A DNA stretch of 64,000 nt from an uncultured Campylobacter sp. (GCF_905373215.1 NZ_CAJPRT010000008.1:1-64000), one strand, 5' to 3'; counted from the stretch's first letter, positions 24,301 to 32,798 are shown. Notes: generated by a model not told the origin, from the sequence alone. Numbers and translations: made by a program.

Positions 24301-26184
24301 CGCCGCAGCCCCGAGAACGCGAAAAATTTTAAAAAAGCAAAAGGCGAGCAGGGCGCGGCAACATTGAGCGATAAATTTGGCGCCGCACTTTCAAATTTAA
24401 AAAGCGACGTAGCGGCGTCAAGCGAAGTCATGCATAATATCGCAGTCCCGGATAGCGAGCACTTTGCGACTTCAAATAGCAAGCTAGGCGCGACCCCAGG
24501 CAGCCAGGACACAACATTAAATTTTAAAAACGGCGTCGCAGCGTTAAATTTCAAAAGCGCGAACGATCAAGCGAGCGGAATTTTAAATCGCGCTTTGTTT
24601 TTGCGAACATCTCGCGGAATGAATCCAAAAATTTTCCCTAGCAAATTCCAGCTCAAAGGCACTTTTCTGGCGCTCGGAGCGGAGCTTAAAAATGAGTTTG
24701 CGATCTACAAAGACGGGCAAATTTTCATCTCGCCCTACATCGGCGATCTTAAAAACGTCGCCACGAATGAGCGATTTTTCGCGCTTTTGGATATGTTCGT
24801 GCGCGCCTACGAACTGAAGTTCGACGCCGTCATCGCGGATCTGCACCCGCAGTTTTCGCACACGCGATTTTTCGAGCGGCGCGGATACCCCGTGATCCGC
24901 TACCAGCACCATTTCGCGCATCTGGTGTCGAATCTAGCGCAAAATGAGCTGCTTTTTAGCGGCAAAAAATACCTCGGCTTCTGCTTCGACGGCACCGGCT
25001 ACGGCACGGACGGCACGATTTGGGGAGGCGAGGTGATGGTGTTTGACTCGCACGGCTACCGTCGCGTCGCAAAATTTGACGAGATCGCGCTTATCGGCGG
25101 CGAGAGCGCGATCAAAAACATCTACAAGCTTGCGCTTGCTCTCGTGTTTAAATTTAATGCAAAGGACGCCGCGCGCGAGTTTTTGGCAAAATTTAGCGCG
25201 AGCGAAGTCGCAAATTTAGAAAAAATCGCGCCGCGTTCCGTCCGCTCAAGCTCGCTAGGGCGGCTGTTCGACGCGTTTGCGGCGGTGATCTGCGGCCTGC
25301 GAACCGTAAGCTTCGACGGCGAAGCGGGCATGCGACTTGAGAACCTCTATATTCAGGGCTGCGAACAGAGTTACAGGTTCGCGCTAAAAAGGGCAAATGG
25401 GGTAGAGGTTTTGAGCGATAAAAGCCATGTCGGCGGCGTAGCAAGCCCGAGCGAGAAATTTGTCGCCACAAAAAATCCTATCCGCAGCGCAGAGCGTAAT
25501 GACAGCAACGGCGTCTGCGCAGGAAATTCTACCGACGGCGCGGTGGGCGTAGCAGAAAATTTTAGCGATTCTATAGATTGCAATAGTTGTCCGGCAAATT
25601 TTGCCAGCGGAGAAAGATTTACAGCCGCGAATGTTTGCAGTGCGGCGGGCAAGACCGAAAATTCTGCATCAAATTCCGAGGCCTACGATGCCGAGCAAAA
25701 GTTTGCCTATGCGCCGAATTCGACAAGCGCTCGTAGTTTAAATTCCGCGGGCGAGATAAATTATGATTTATCAATAAGTACGGCAAATTCTGCAGCGAAT
25801 TCTATATCAAATACCGCAGTAAATTCTGCGCCAAATTTTACGGCAAATTCTTCAAGTCGTGAGGCGCCGCGGGGCTTTGAGGGCGAATGCTATGTGATCG
25901 ATTACGAAGCGGCGTTTTTGCAGGCTTTGCGCGATGAGCCGCGCTTGGCTGCGACGAAATTTATAAACGCCATCGCAAATTTCATCACCGATTTCGCCGA
26001 GGGCGCGGGGCTCGAGGTCGCGCTAAGCGGCGGGGTCTTTCAAAACGCGACGCTTCTAAATCTTACGTGCAAAAAGCTACGCGCGCGGGGCATCAAATTT
26101 CATCTAAATCGCGCCGTTCCTTGCAACGACAGCGGCATCGCATACGGGCAGCTCGCGGCGTATCTAAGCGAAATTTCGCGCTAA
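21379..26184 (+). CDS. hypF: Giant carbamoyltransferase HypF with four low-complexity inserts
   Basis: HypF makes thiocarboxamide on HypE, the cyanide precursor of the NiFe centre. The start is ATG 21379 (MKAAKFEVFG). Conserved parts appear in normal order: acylphosphatase start with VQGVGFRPF; two zinc fingers (CDQC/CTDC and CEFC/CPHC, about residues 292-371); YrdC-like domain with GQIGAIKGMGGFH, KRPSKPFAIM and ATSANISGEP; then the Kae1-like domain with DLHPQFSHTRF, HHFAHLVSN, CFDGTGYGTDG and LSGGVFQNATLL. Inserts interrupt it at about residues 49-228, 475-720, 806-1071 and 1345-1503. Together they are roughly 845 residues; subtracting them leaves about 756, the usual length. The inserts are Ala/Asn/Ser/Gln/Asp rich and built partly from repeats. 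The whole frame is open. Confidence 0.92.
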   Translation: MKAAKFEVFGAVQGVGFRPFVYKLAVDLGLKGEVYNDGEGVKVIVCADLSEPQKGSIDKNFAPLNFDQPNFNENQAQKVSLSAARSLNSTESDSNKATNSSLNFVSSNLNESSFSPQSAPNSPNDLTGSSRDLLNDLASLPDLDLTSLPHDLTSDLQAAASEKFLPNLFETDLNEQGSILPASSDQNFVVQNSSQQRGMSQNESLCDLQDAKGDLQGLKRNPQNVEQDLHEEEILKIFEERLRSEAPPLCRIDKIIRTDLNTQDFTQNFTNFKIAQSKEGRKFNPILPDFAICDQCKKEFYDPQNPRFHYPFINCTDCGPRLSIIAALPYDRANTTMRAFEMCEFCRGEYTDPLTRRYHAEPISCPHCGPQLFLCGAGGEILSSGEEAIVRTAELLRRGQIGAIKGMGGFHIVCDATNERAVRMLRTLKKRPSKPFAIMCRDAAQAWRAASLSAEEEALIDCNVKPIVILKKREFVWRTLAGFAADFGTQNLKAQSKNPISPRFASEQEKSVQDQDSELRNLCNFAAQKFSTQGAENCAKQGRLQSAQILSKTARRNFTCDTLAADDSQCAANELERTYDGSDLRPAASEPVSRNSANTSSLQYAADRTNSRRGACEQDLQNAADKAALQCVANGPDSRLATDESISQNLANIQDLRHAEDGADLQRVVCEPSPQQTINSQGSCSAQACVAEAHGACSANRGNFVHLPASFSAIFKAGAIFIAPSVAPNLNKIGIFLANTGVHLLLFEYFDRPIVATSANISGEPIIFSSEELRAKLGGVISFYLDNNREILTPSDDSIAFLQEFKKEAASANVNDRTHDIYTLETRAHSENMAQNFEAPHVMSLPSIDTKSDLNVIIKRQPNENTSNSKSDDLKRANSKQGSKRDPSEGLQSSQVAVCELKNSQNLSKKAKNEQESAALGSICDAATADESADAAIDSCDALSDDGHNVVASNDERDGASLNFKNGVALIDMKRRSPENAKNFKKAKGEQGAATLSDKFGAALSNLKSDVAASSEVMHNIAVPDSEHFATSNSKLGATPGSQDTTLNFKNGVAALNFKSANDQASGILNRALFLRTSRGMNPKIFPSKFQLKGTFLALGAELKNEFAIYKDGQIFISPYIGDLKNVATNERFFALLDMFVRAYELKFDAVIADLHPQFSHTRFFERRGYPVIRYQHHFAHLVSNLAQNELLFSGKKYLGFCFDGTGYGTDGTIWGGEVMVFDSHGYRRVAKFDEIALIGGESAIKNIYKLALALVFKFNAKDAAREFLAKFSASEVANLEKIAPRSVRSSSLGRLFDAFAAVICGLRTVSFDGEAGMRLENLYIQGCEQSYRFALKRANGVEVLSDKSHVGGVASPSEKFVATKNPIRSAERNDSNGVCAGNSTDGAVGVAENFSDSIDCNSCPANFASGERFTAANVCSAAGKTENSASNSEAYDAEQKFAYAPNSTSARSLNSAGEINYDLSISTANSAANSISNTAVNSAPNFTANSSSREAPRGFEGECYVIDYEAAFLQALRDEPRLAATKFINAIANFITDFAEGAGLEVALSGGVFQNATLLNLTCKKLRARGIKFHLNRAVPCNDSGIAYGQLAAYLSEISR

Positions 26185-26774
26185 GCTCGTCCACAAAAAA
26201 CGCAATTATAGCCGTTAAGCTCGCTCTTTGTAAAATTTACTAGTTTCATCTCGCCGCTAAATTTAATGAACTCTGCGCCCTGCCTGCGCTTTGCGCAAAT
26301 TCTAACGCTACGGCGATAAAATCCACCGCGGCTAGCTTTCTAAAATCGCAAAATCAGCGAACAAATTTACGCCTTGCCGTCTTCATATGTCGTAGCCAAA
26401 ACGTTAAAATTTTAAAATTTAACGGCGCGCCCACGCTGTCGCTATAGCATTACGACGCGCTGCTATGGCAATCGATGCAAAATTCTACCGCGGCGCGTAG
26501 CTAGATACTGCGCAAATCCCAAGCCAAGACGCTATTTAGCGCCTGATTCTTAAAATTTGAGCGCATAGCAATAGAATTTTAATAACGTAGCACCGGTAAA
26601 ATTTCATCGCGCTAGCACTAAAATATAACGCGAAATCGCGAGCAAAATTTCAAAATAAGCGCGGTGCCTTGGAGCTTTAAATTTTAAAGAATAAGCCAAA
26701 TTAGCGCAAAATTCTTACTATTTGAGCGGAATTTCGGTAAAATTACATTCAAAATACGCGAAATGAGGGGAGCT
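26185..26774. other. Intergenic region between hypF and nikR
   Basis: No gene is evident. It carries many AAATTT, TTAAAATTT and AAAATTCTACCGC-type words. The nikR ribosome site AGGGGAG lies at the right end. Confidence 0.55.
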
Positions 26775-27206
26775 ATGAAAAAAGAGGAAAAAGAGAGCGC
26801 CGTAAGATTTAGCATTTCGCTGCCGACGAAGCTTTTTGAGGATCTCGATGAGATGGTGCACGCTAAGCAATACCTAAGCCGCAGCGAGTTTATCCGCGAT
26901 CTCATACGCGAAAAGATGGTCGAGGGCGTGCTTCACGGAGATGGCGAGGATGACTGCGTGGGCGTACTTTGCATCGCTTACGATCATCACCAAAGCGATC
27001 TGATCGAGCAGCTCGTAGAGATCGAGCACCACGCAAACGTCACCATCGTCAGCACCAGCCACTTCCACATCGACGAGCGCCACTGTTTCGAGGAGATCAC
27101 GATGCGGGATAAAATTTCAAAGATCGAGCGACTCAGCGCCAAAATCGGCGCGCTAAAAGGGGTGAAATTTTCCAAGCTCGTAAAGGCGGTCATCACCGAA
27201 GCGTAG
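26775..27206 (+). CDS. nikR: Nickel-responsive transcriptional regulator
   Basis: NikR represses or activates nickel uptake and nickel enzyme genes. The N-terminal ribbon-helix-helix (VRFSISLPTKLFEDLDEMV...YLSRSEFIRDLI) is followed by an ACT-like metal domain. The high-affinity nickel ligands are visible as HFHIDERHC (His, His and Cys with the same spacing as E. coli H87, H89, C95), plus an upstream His in YDHHQSDL. I chose ATG 26775, directly after AGGGGAG; an in-frame ATG at 26763 is part of that site. It stands between hypF and hypBCDEA, so it probably controls hydrogenase maturation or nickel import. Confidence 0.94.
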   Translation: MKKEEKESAVRFSISLPTKLFEDLDEMVHAKQYLSRSEFIRDLIREKMVEGVLHGDGEDDCVGVLCIAYDHHQSDLIEQLVEIEHHANVTIVSTSHFHIDERHCFEEITMRDKISKIERLSAKIGALKGVKFSKLVKAVITEA

Positions 27207-27948
27207 GGCTTTTGCACGTTTTTAAAAACAGCGCGTCGCGCTAAATTTATGCGCTTTTAAATTTAAACGCAGCTGCGGCGCGACTTTTGCGAGTTGTGCG
27301 GCGCGATTCTCGATCGAGTGGAGAATTCGGGCGGGGTCGGCTGCGCAAGGTGTGCAAATAAAATTTGTCTGAATTTACGCGGCGAGTGTGAAATTTTGAA
27401 ATTTTAATCAAAAAGCATTCTTGCCGCGGGTTTAAATTTACACACAGGCACGAAACCGACGCAGCAGCTCGCGACTAAATTTTATAGGCGCCGCTTTCGT
27501 GTCGCATTTGTAAAGCCCGAGCTAGCGTAAAATCGATATGAAAACAGCTGCCGCGATGATGTTTGGCATGCCGGAGAGCACGCGCGAGATTGTAGAGTGC
27601 CGGGATAAAATCCACTCGCAAGCCCTAAATTTCGCGCTTCTATTTACGGCGATCTCTGATTTATTTTGAGCCGTTGCGAGCTGCGAGGTCTAAATTTGCA
27701 GAGCGCGGCTCTGCAATCTGTGAGCAGGCGATTAAATTTAAAGCAGCGCTTTACTCGCTAGCTTTAAAATTTTACGTCGAGCCTTCGCAAACAACGCATA
27801 GAATTTAGATAAAACCGAAGCGCATAAATTTCCAAGCCCGTTAAATTTCATAAAATTTCGCGTCTTGATATAAAATTTATCAAATTTACGCCATTTAAAG
27901 CAAAAACGTGGTATTTTACGCGCAAAATTTATTATCCAAGGAGAAAAA
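27207..27948. other. Intergenic region between nikR and hypB
   Basis: Apart from the possible gene remnant at 27538-27669, only AAATTT words are seen. The ribosome site AAGGAG of hypB lies at the right end. Confidence 0.5.
27538..27669 (+). pseudogene. Possible remnant of a radical-SAM menaquinone (MqnC-like) gene
   Basis: A 43-codon frame reads MKTAAAMMFGMPESTREIVE at its start. This resembles the internal stretch of dehypoxanthine futalosine cyclase and related radical-SAM enzymes, in which KTTATMMFG is followed by a D/E-rich helix and a Q. No further homologous sequence was found on either side. The match is from memory and short, so it may be chance. Confidence 0.3.
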
Positions 27949-28770
27949 ATGTGTAAAGATTGCGGCTGTTCCATAGGTCATACTCATGACGCTCATTCGC
28001 ACGAGCATGTCCACACTCACGCGGACGGCACCGTCCACTCCCACGCCCATATGCATGAGGCCGGGGTCGATCACGCGCACGACGCGCACGATCACATCCA
28101 CGCAAATGCCGCTATTAATGACGCCAAGACGATCGAAGTGATGAGTAAAATTTTAAGCGCCAACGACGAGGAGGCCGCTCACAACAGAGCCCATTTTGAC
28201 GAGGATAAAATTTTATGTTTAAATTTGATGAGTAGCCCCGGTAGCGGCAAGACGACGCTACTTGAGGCCACTATCAAAAGCGGCAAATTTAAAATCGGCG
28301 TCATCGAGGGCGATCTAGAGACCAACCGCGACGCCGATCGCATTATAAAAGCGGGCGCGCAGGCGCATCAGATCAGCACCGGCGAAACCTGCCATCTGGA
28401 CGCCTTTATGGTTCACGAGGGGCTTCATCATATCGATACGAAAGGCTTGGATCTGGTTTTCATAGAAAACGTCGGAAACCTCGTCTGCCCTGCGGCATTT
28501 GACGTGGGCGCGCACCTGAATGTGGTGCTTCTAAGTGTGCCCGAGGGCAGCGATAAAATCGCAAAATATCCCGTGATATTTCGCCGCGCAGACTGCGTAG
28601 TAATCACCAAAACCGCGCTGCTACCGCATTTTGACTTTGATATGGAGGAGGTAGTGCGTGAAGTGCACAAACTCAATCCGAAAGCCGACGTCATCGCGCT
28701 TGATAGTAAAAGCGGCGAGGGCGTGGAGAAATGGCTGAAATTCCTACAATACAAGAAGGAATTTCGTTAA
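27949..28770 (+). CDS. hypB: Hydrogenase nickel incorporation GTPase
   Basis: HypB delivers nickel to the hydrogenase large subunit with HypA, driven by GTP. The N-terminus has a metal-binding CKDCGC motif and a long His-rich stretch (about 20 His in residues 10-50), which can store nickel. The G domain has the P-loop SSPGSGKTTLLE, the GDLETNRDADRI switch region, ENVGNLVCP and a TKTA base-recognition motif. AAGGAG precedes the ATG. The stop overlaps the hypC ATG by one base. Confidence 0.96.
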   Translation: MCKDCGCSIGHTHDAHSHEHVHTHADGTVHSHAHMHEAGVDHAHDAHDHIHANAAINDAKTIEVMSKILSANDEEAAHNRAHFDEDKILCLNLMSSPGSGKTTLLEATIKSGKFKIGVIEGDLETNRDADRIIKAGAQAHQISTGETCHLDAFMVHEGLHHIDTKGLDLVFIENVGNLVCPAAFDVGAHLNVVLLSVPEGSDKIAKYPVIFRRADCVVITKTALLPHFDFDMEEVVREVHKLNPKADVIALDSKSGEGVEKWLKFLQYKKEFR

Positions 28771-29051
28771 TGTGCCTTTCAATCCCTTCAAAAATAATCT
28801 CAATCGACGAAAATAATTTCGCGACCGTGGAGACTCTGGGCGTGCGCCGCGGCGTGAGCTTGGATCTACTTCCCGAGCCAGCGGCGGTCGGGGAGTACGT
28901 GCTGATCCACGTTGGCTTTGCGATGGAGAAGATCGATACGCAGCGAGCGAAGGAGAGTATCGAAATTTACGAGCAGATCGCAAAGCAGATGAGGGCGGAA
29001 GAGGGCTCCGTGTATGAAAGCATAGAGCCGCGGGCCGGCGCAGAGAATTAA
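28770..29051 (+). CDS. hypC: Hydrogenase maturation chaperone HypC
   Basis: The 93-residue protein starts MCLSIPSKI, with the Cys2 that binds HypD and the Fe(CN)2CO precursor and hands it to the large subunit. The start at 28770 is certain from this motif and overlaps the hypB stop (TAATG); AGAAGGA lies upstream. The conserved GVRRGVSLDLL and GEYVLIHVGFAMEKID follow. It lies in hypBCDEA. Confidence 0.95.
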   Translation: MCLSIPSKIISIDENNFATVETLGVRRGVSLDLLPEPAAVGEYVLIHVGFAMEKIDTQRAKESIEIYEQIAKQMRAEEGSVYESIEPRAGAEN

Positions 29052-29086
29052 AGCGACTTGCAAACCCGTAAAATTTAAGGTAAATA

Positions 29087-30184
29087 ATGGATCTAATCAA
29101 GGATTTTAGGGATAAGGAGCTGATTTTAGCGCTTAGCAAGCTTATAATTTCTAAAAGCAAAAAGCCTCTAAACATCATGGAGATTTGCGGCGGACACACG
29201 CACTCGATCATGAAATTCGGCCTTCCAAGCCTGGTCGGCGAAAATATAAAATTTATCCACGGCCCCGGCTGTCCGGTGTGCGTGATGCCGCGCAGTCGCA
29301 TCGACGAGGCGATCAAGCTCGCCGCGATGCCGCAGAGTATTTTTTGCACTCTAGCAGACATGCTGCGCGTACCCGGCTCTCGCACCAGCTTGCAGAAGCT
29401 GCGCGGTGAGGGGCACGACATCAGAGCGCTTTATAGCCCGCTTGATTGTATAAAGATCGCGCAGGAAAATCCGCAAAAAACGGTGATATTCTTTGCGATC
29501 GGCTTTGAGACGACGACGCCGATGAGCGCCGTGCTGATCGATAAAGCACTAAGTTTGGGACTAAAAAATCTCTTTTTTCACATCAACCACGTCACGGTGC
29601 CGGCGCCCGTGCGAGCGATCTTAGACGACGCAGATGTGCAGATCGATGCGTTTTTAGGACCTAGCCACGTAAGCGTGATCACCGGCGCGAAGGTCTACGA
29701 GAGCATCGCGCGGGATTACAAAAAACCGATCGCCGTAAGCGGATTTGAGCCGCTTGACATAATGGCGGGCGTGCTAAATTTGGTGGAGCAGCAAAACGCC
29801 GGCACTTACGAGGTTTTCAACGAATACGAGCGCGTCGTAAAAGATAGCGGCAACCAAAAAGCACAAAATTTAATAGATAAATATTTTGAAATTTGCGATT
29901 TTTCGTGGCGAGGGCTCGGCGAAATTCCAAAAAGCGGCATGAAGTTGCGCCCGCAGTACGTGGCGCTGGATGCCAGGGCGCAGTTCGATTGCAGCGTACA
30001 GAGCGCTCCCGAGAGTAAGGCCTGTATCTGCGGCGAAATTCTGCGCGGCAAAAAAAGCCCGTATGATTGCAAGGTTTTTGGCAAGTACTGCACGCCGCAA
30101 AACCCGATAGGATCGTGCATGGTCTCAAGCGAAGGGGCGTGCGCGGCGTACTATAAATACGGCGACGTCAAAAACGCGGGCTAA
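29087..30184 (+). CDS. hypD: Hydrogenase maturation protein HypD
   Basis: HypD is the iron-sulfur scaffold on which, with HypC, the Fe(CN)2CO unit is assembled. Diagnostic motifs are present: EICGGHTHSI near residue 33 (catalytic Cys), HGPGCPVCVMP, FAIGFETTTP, PSHVSVITG, and a C-terminal Cys cluster with CICGEIL, CKVFGKYC and GSCMVSSEGACAAYY. Length 365 residues is normal and no insert is present, in contrast to HypF, HypE and HypA. Confidence 0.96.
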   Translation: MDLIKDFRDKELILALSKLIISKSKKPLNIMEICGGHTHSIMKFGLPSLVGENIKFIHGPGCPVCVMPRSRIDEAIKLAAMPQSIFCTLADMLRVPGSRTSLQKLRGEGHDIRALYSPLDCIKIAQENPQKTVIFFAIGFETTTPMSAVLIDKALSLGLKNLFFHINHVTVPAPVRAILDDADVQIDAFLGPSHVSVITGAKVYESIARDYKKPIAVSGFEPLDIMAGVLNLVEQQNAGTYEVFNEYERVVKDSGNQKAQNLIDKYFEICDFSWRGLGEIPKSGMKLRPQYVALDARAQFDCSVQSAPESKACICGEILRGKKSPYDCKVFGKYCTPQNPIGSCMVSSEGACAAYYKYGDVKNAG

Positions 30185-30378
30185 ATGCGCGCGATATCCG
30201 GCTAGCAGAGCGCAAATTTTAAAATAAGTCATGCTTTAAATTTTAACCGAAGCGAAAACGTCGAGCTAAAATTTAATTTGAAATTTTGCGCGGCGCCGTA
30301 GCGGCACGGCTTGTTCGGCTGCGGAATACGGGCTTTAAATTTTAAAACCGAATTTAAAACCAAATAAAAAGGAAAAAT

Positions 30379-31563
30379 TTGAACGAAACTATACTTTTAA
30401 GCCACGGCGGCGGCGGCGAGGAGATGAATAGGCTCATCAACGAGACGATCTTTGCGGCGTTTGATAATGAAATTTTGCGCGCCAACAACGACAGCGCGAT
30501 ACTAAATTTAGACGCCGGGGCGGATTTTGACCGCGCGGCGAGCTCTGCTCTGAATTCGGCGGCTAGTTTCGGCGGCGAGCTAGCTTTCAGCACCGATAGT
30601 TTCGTCGTCACGCCACTGTTTTTTAACGGCGGCGACATCGGCAAGATCGCCGTTTGCGGTACCGTCAACGACCTTGCGATGGTCGGCGCGAAGCCGCTGT
30701 TTTTAAGCTGCGCGCTCATCATTGAGGAGGGGCTTAGCCTAAGCGAGCTGCGACGCATCCTGGACTCGATGGCGAGCACTGCGCGAAGCTGCGGCGTTCG
30801 TATCGTTTGCGGCGACACGAAGGTCGTGCCGCGCGGCAAATGCGATAAAATTTTTATCAACACTAGCGGTATCGGCCGTGTTTTGCGACCTGCGCGCGTG
30901 CAAAACATCAAAGCGGGCGCAAAAATCCTGCTTAGCGGCGACATCGGGCGGCACGGGGCAGTGATACTCGCGGCGCGCGACGAGATCGCGCTAAGCAGCG
31001 AGCTGCAAAGCGATTGCAAACCGCTTTGCGCTGCGGTCGAAAAGCTGATCTTGCAAGGCGTGAAGATCCAAGCGATGCGAGATGCGACGCGCGGCGGACT
31101 TAGCGCGGTTTTAAACGAATTCGCAAGCTCCAGCGGGCTTGAATTTTTGGTGCACGAAGAGGATATCAAAATCAGCGACGAAGTAGTGGGCGTGTGCGAA
31201 CTACTGGGCTTTGAGCCGTACGAGCTTGCAAACGAAGGTACTTTCGTAGCGATCGTAGAAGATAGCGCCGAGGCAGATAGGGCGCTTGATATACTGCGTA
31301 AGTTTGACGCAAATGCCGCAATCATCGGCGAGGTACGCGAAAAATGGTACGACAGAGACCAATTTAAGGGTACTTTGACGCCTAAACTTGGCGCGCGGGA
31401 CGAATTTGCTGGTGCGAGCGACACGGACGCGGCGTCAGAAAATAGGGCGGGGCAATTTCAAAATCCGCATGCGGCAAAAGGGCGAGTGATTTTGCAAAAC
31501 GCCTACGGATCACAGCGATTTTTAGAGCTTCCAAAAGGCGAGCTGCTGCCGCGGATTTGTTAA
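30379..31563 (+). CDS. hypE: Hydrogenase maturation protein HypE (carbamoyl dehydratase)
   Basis: HypE receives the carbamoyl group from HypF on its C-terminal Cys and dehydrates it to thiocyanate. The start is TTG 30379, with AAAAGGA upstream; the protein begins MNETILLSHGGGGEEM as in the family. AIRS-type ATP-binding motifs are seen (STDSFVVTP, GTVNDLAMVGA, CGDTKVVPRG and ATRGGLS). It ends in PRIC, the acceptor Cys motif. At 394 residues it is about 50 longer than usual. The extra part is an Ala/Asp/Ser-rich stretch (about residues 340-375) before the final conserved region. Confidence 0.94.
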   Translation: MNETILLSHGGGGEEMNRLINETIFAAFDNEILRANNDSAILNLDAGADFDRAASSALNSAASFGGELAFSTDSFVVTPLFFNGGDIGKIAVCGTVNDLAMVGAKPLFLSCALIIEEGLSLSELRRILDSMASTARSCGVRIVCGDTKVVPRGKCDKIFINTSGIGRVLRPARVQNIKAGAKILLSGDIGRHGAVILAARDEIALSSELQSDCKPLCAAVEKLILQGVKIQAMRDATRGGLSAVLNEFASSSGLEFLVHEEDIKISDEVVGVCELLGFEPYELANEGTFVAIVEDSAEADRALDILRKFDANAAIIGEVREKWYDRDQFKGTLTPKLGARDEFAGASDTDAASENRAGQFQNPHAAKGRVILQNAYGSQRFLELPKGELLPRIC

Positions 31564-31671
31564 ATTTGCGTGCAAATTCGGCAAATTTAAGCCTAAATTT
31601 CAGACGTATTTTTAAATTTACAACAAAATTTCGTATAAAATACGGCGCGGCCGTAAAATTTAGAGGGAAAA

Positions 31672-32229
31672 ATGCATGAACTATCGATCGTAGCGGATCT
31701 TGTGGCGCTATGTGAAAAGGCGCTAAACGCCGAAAAAGCGAAGAAAAAAGGTGCGGCCGAGCAGGGCGATAAAAATCGTTGCGACATCTCCGATACCGCC
31801 AATGAAAATACGAATTCCGCGAATACTCACATGGACACCGAGAATACCGAAAATACGAACATTGCGGATACTAACTCGAACGACGAAAACGACGATTTTT
31901 ATAAAAATTTAGATGCGAATCCACAGGCGTCTTACGATATATTTGGTTCGAAAAGTCCGCAAATAAGGGAACTGCACGTAAAAATAGGGCGACTAAGCGG
32001 CGTGGAAGCGCATTATTTGCAAAACTGCTATGAAGTCTTTCGCGCAGGCACCGTCTGCGAAAATGCGGATCTCATCATCTATACCCAAGAAATCGTCGTA
32101 AAATGCAAAAACTGCGGTTTTAGCGGAGATTTGACGCAGAACGATTTTTCTTGTCCGCGCTGCAAAAGCTCCGAAATCAGCGTAATCGACGGCGAGGATA
32201 TGTATCTAATGCGCCTGGTTATTGAATAA
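31672..32229 (+). CDS. hypA: Hydrogenase nickel metallochaperone HypA with insert
   Basis: HypA brings nickel to HypB and HydB. It begins MHELSIVADLV, whose His2 is the nickel ligand, and ends with a zinc site of two CxxC pairs (CKNC and CPRC) and IDGEDMYLMRL. The normal length is about 115; this protein has 185. The surplus is a polar insert between about residues 22 and 97, including repeated ENT, NTN and TEN units, directly before the conserved VKIGRLSGVEAHYL. It is the last gene of hypBCDEA. Confidence 0.93.
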   Translation: MHELSIVADLVALCEKALNAEKAKKKGAAEQGDKNRCDISDTANENTNSANTHMDTENTENTNIADTNSNDENDDFYKNLDANPQASYDIFGSKSPQIRELHVKIGRLSGVEAHYLQNCYEVFRAGTVCENADLIIYTQEIVVKCKNCGFSGDLTQNDFSCPRCKSSEISVIDGEDMYLMRLVIE

Positions 32230-32548
32230 AAGAGAGCGTCTTTTAGGGGCAATAACTCCCTATACTTTTAAATTTAAACTCCTTGTCATAAACAAAATTT
32301 CATTTCCGCTCAATTATGTAAAAATTCTTCTAATAAAAACCATTAATAAAACAACAAATGCGTTAAAAATACATGAAATTATTCATATAATTATACGTTA
32401 ATTTCGTATTGAATTTTTACTTGAAAATTATAGTTTTCAATATAAAATTCCTAGAATTATGGTGCTTTTGCTCCAAAAAATTGAAAAATGATGAACTACT
32501 GATATATATTTTTATATTAATGATTTCTATGTAGTAAACGATTTATAA
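32230..32548. other. AT-rich intergenic region after hypA
   Basis: This stretch is clearly more AT-rich than its neighbours and has no gene. It contains a perfect dyad, TTGAAAA-N6-TTTTCAA (32421-32440), nested in a wider TATTGAA...TTCAATA symmetry. The dyad could be an operator, perhaps the leftover control region of the broken DUF4198 gene that follows. Confidence 0.5.
32421..32440. promoter_or_regulatory. Perfect AT-rich dyad, possible operator
   Basis: TTGAAAATTATAGTTTTCAA has 7-base perfect arms around a 6-base centre. It lies upstream of the DUF4198 remnant and downstream of nickel-chaperone genes, so a metal regulator is one possibility. There is no direct evidence for the binding protein. 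Confidence 0.35.
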
Positions 32549-32773
32549 AAAGGCAAGCCGCTTGCAAATGCCGCGGTTGAAGGTGCGCCGGATGGATTTC
32601 TGGAAGATATGAGCGCATTTTATGGTATGACCGACGATAAGGGCGAAATCGAGGTAATGGCACTAAAGCCGGGTCCTTGGATACTAAAAGCAAGAAATAA
32701 ACTCGCATTTTCGGATCCAAAGAAATGCGACGAAGAGACGATCATCGCGTCCTTTGCTTTTGAGGTAAAATAG
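32549..32773 (+). pseudogene. 3' remnant of a DUF4198-type (nickel uptake associated) periplasmic protein
   Basis: A 74-codon frame without a start codon follows an in-frame TAA (32546-32548). It reads GKPLANAAVEGAPDGF, then SAFYGMTDDKGEIEV, LKPGPWILKA and CDEETIIASFAFEV. This is the C-terminal half of DUF4198 proteins, periplasmic components that commonly accompany nickel or cobalt importers. Its position beside nikR and hyp genes fits that role. The 5' part is gone or unrecognisable. A 24-base palindrome follows the stop. Confidence 0.6.
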
Positions 32774-32798
32774 TTTAATTTTAACTCTAAATTTTACT

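Noticed and set aside
23862..24554. 230-codon minus-strand ORF in the hypF region
   Set aside because: It is antisense to HypF insert 3. The low-complexity DNA keeps several frames open, and no start signal is seen.
21379..26184. HypF as several separate genes or a sequencing artefact
   Set aside because: One frame is open over all 1601 codons with domains in the usual order. Random errors would have produced stops or frame changes.
28744..29421. 225-codon minus-strand ORF
   Set aside because: It is antisense to hypC and the start of hypD; no plausible protein features.
30354..31424. 356-codon ORF on the minus strand
   Set aside because: It lies entirely antisense to hypE, whose motifs are clear. 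It is composed of Ser/Ala/Leu codons typical of reverse-strand shadows.
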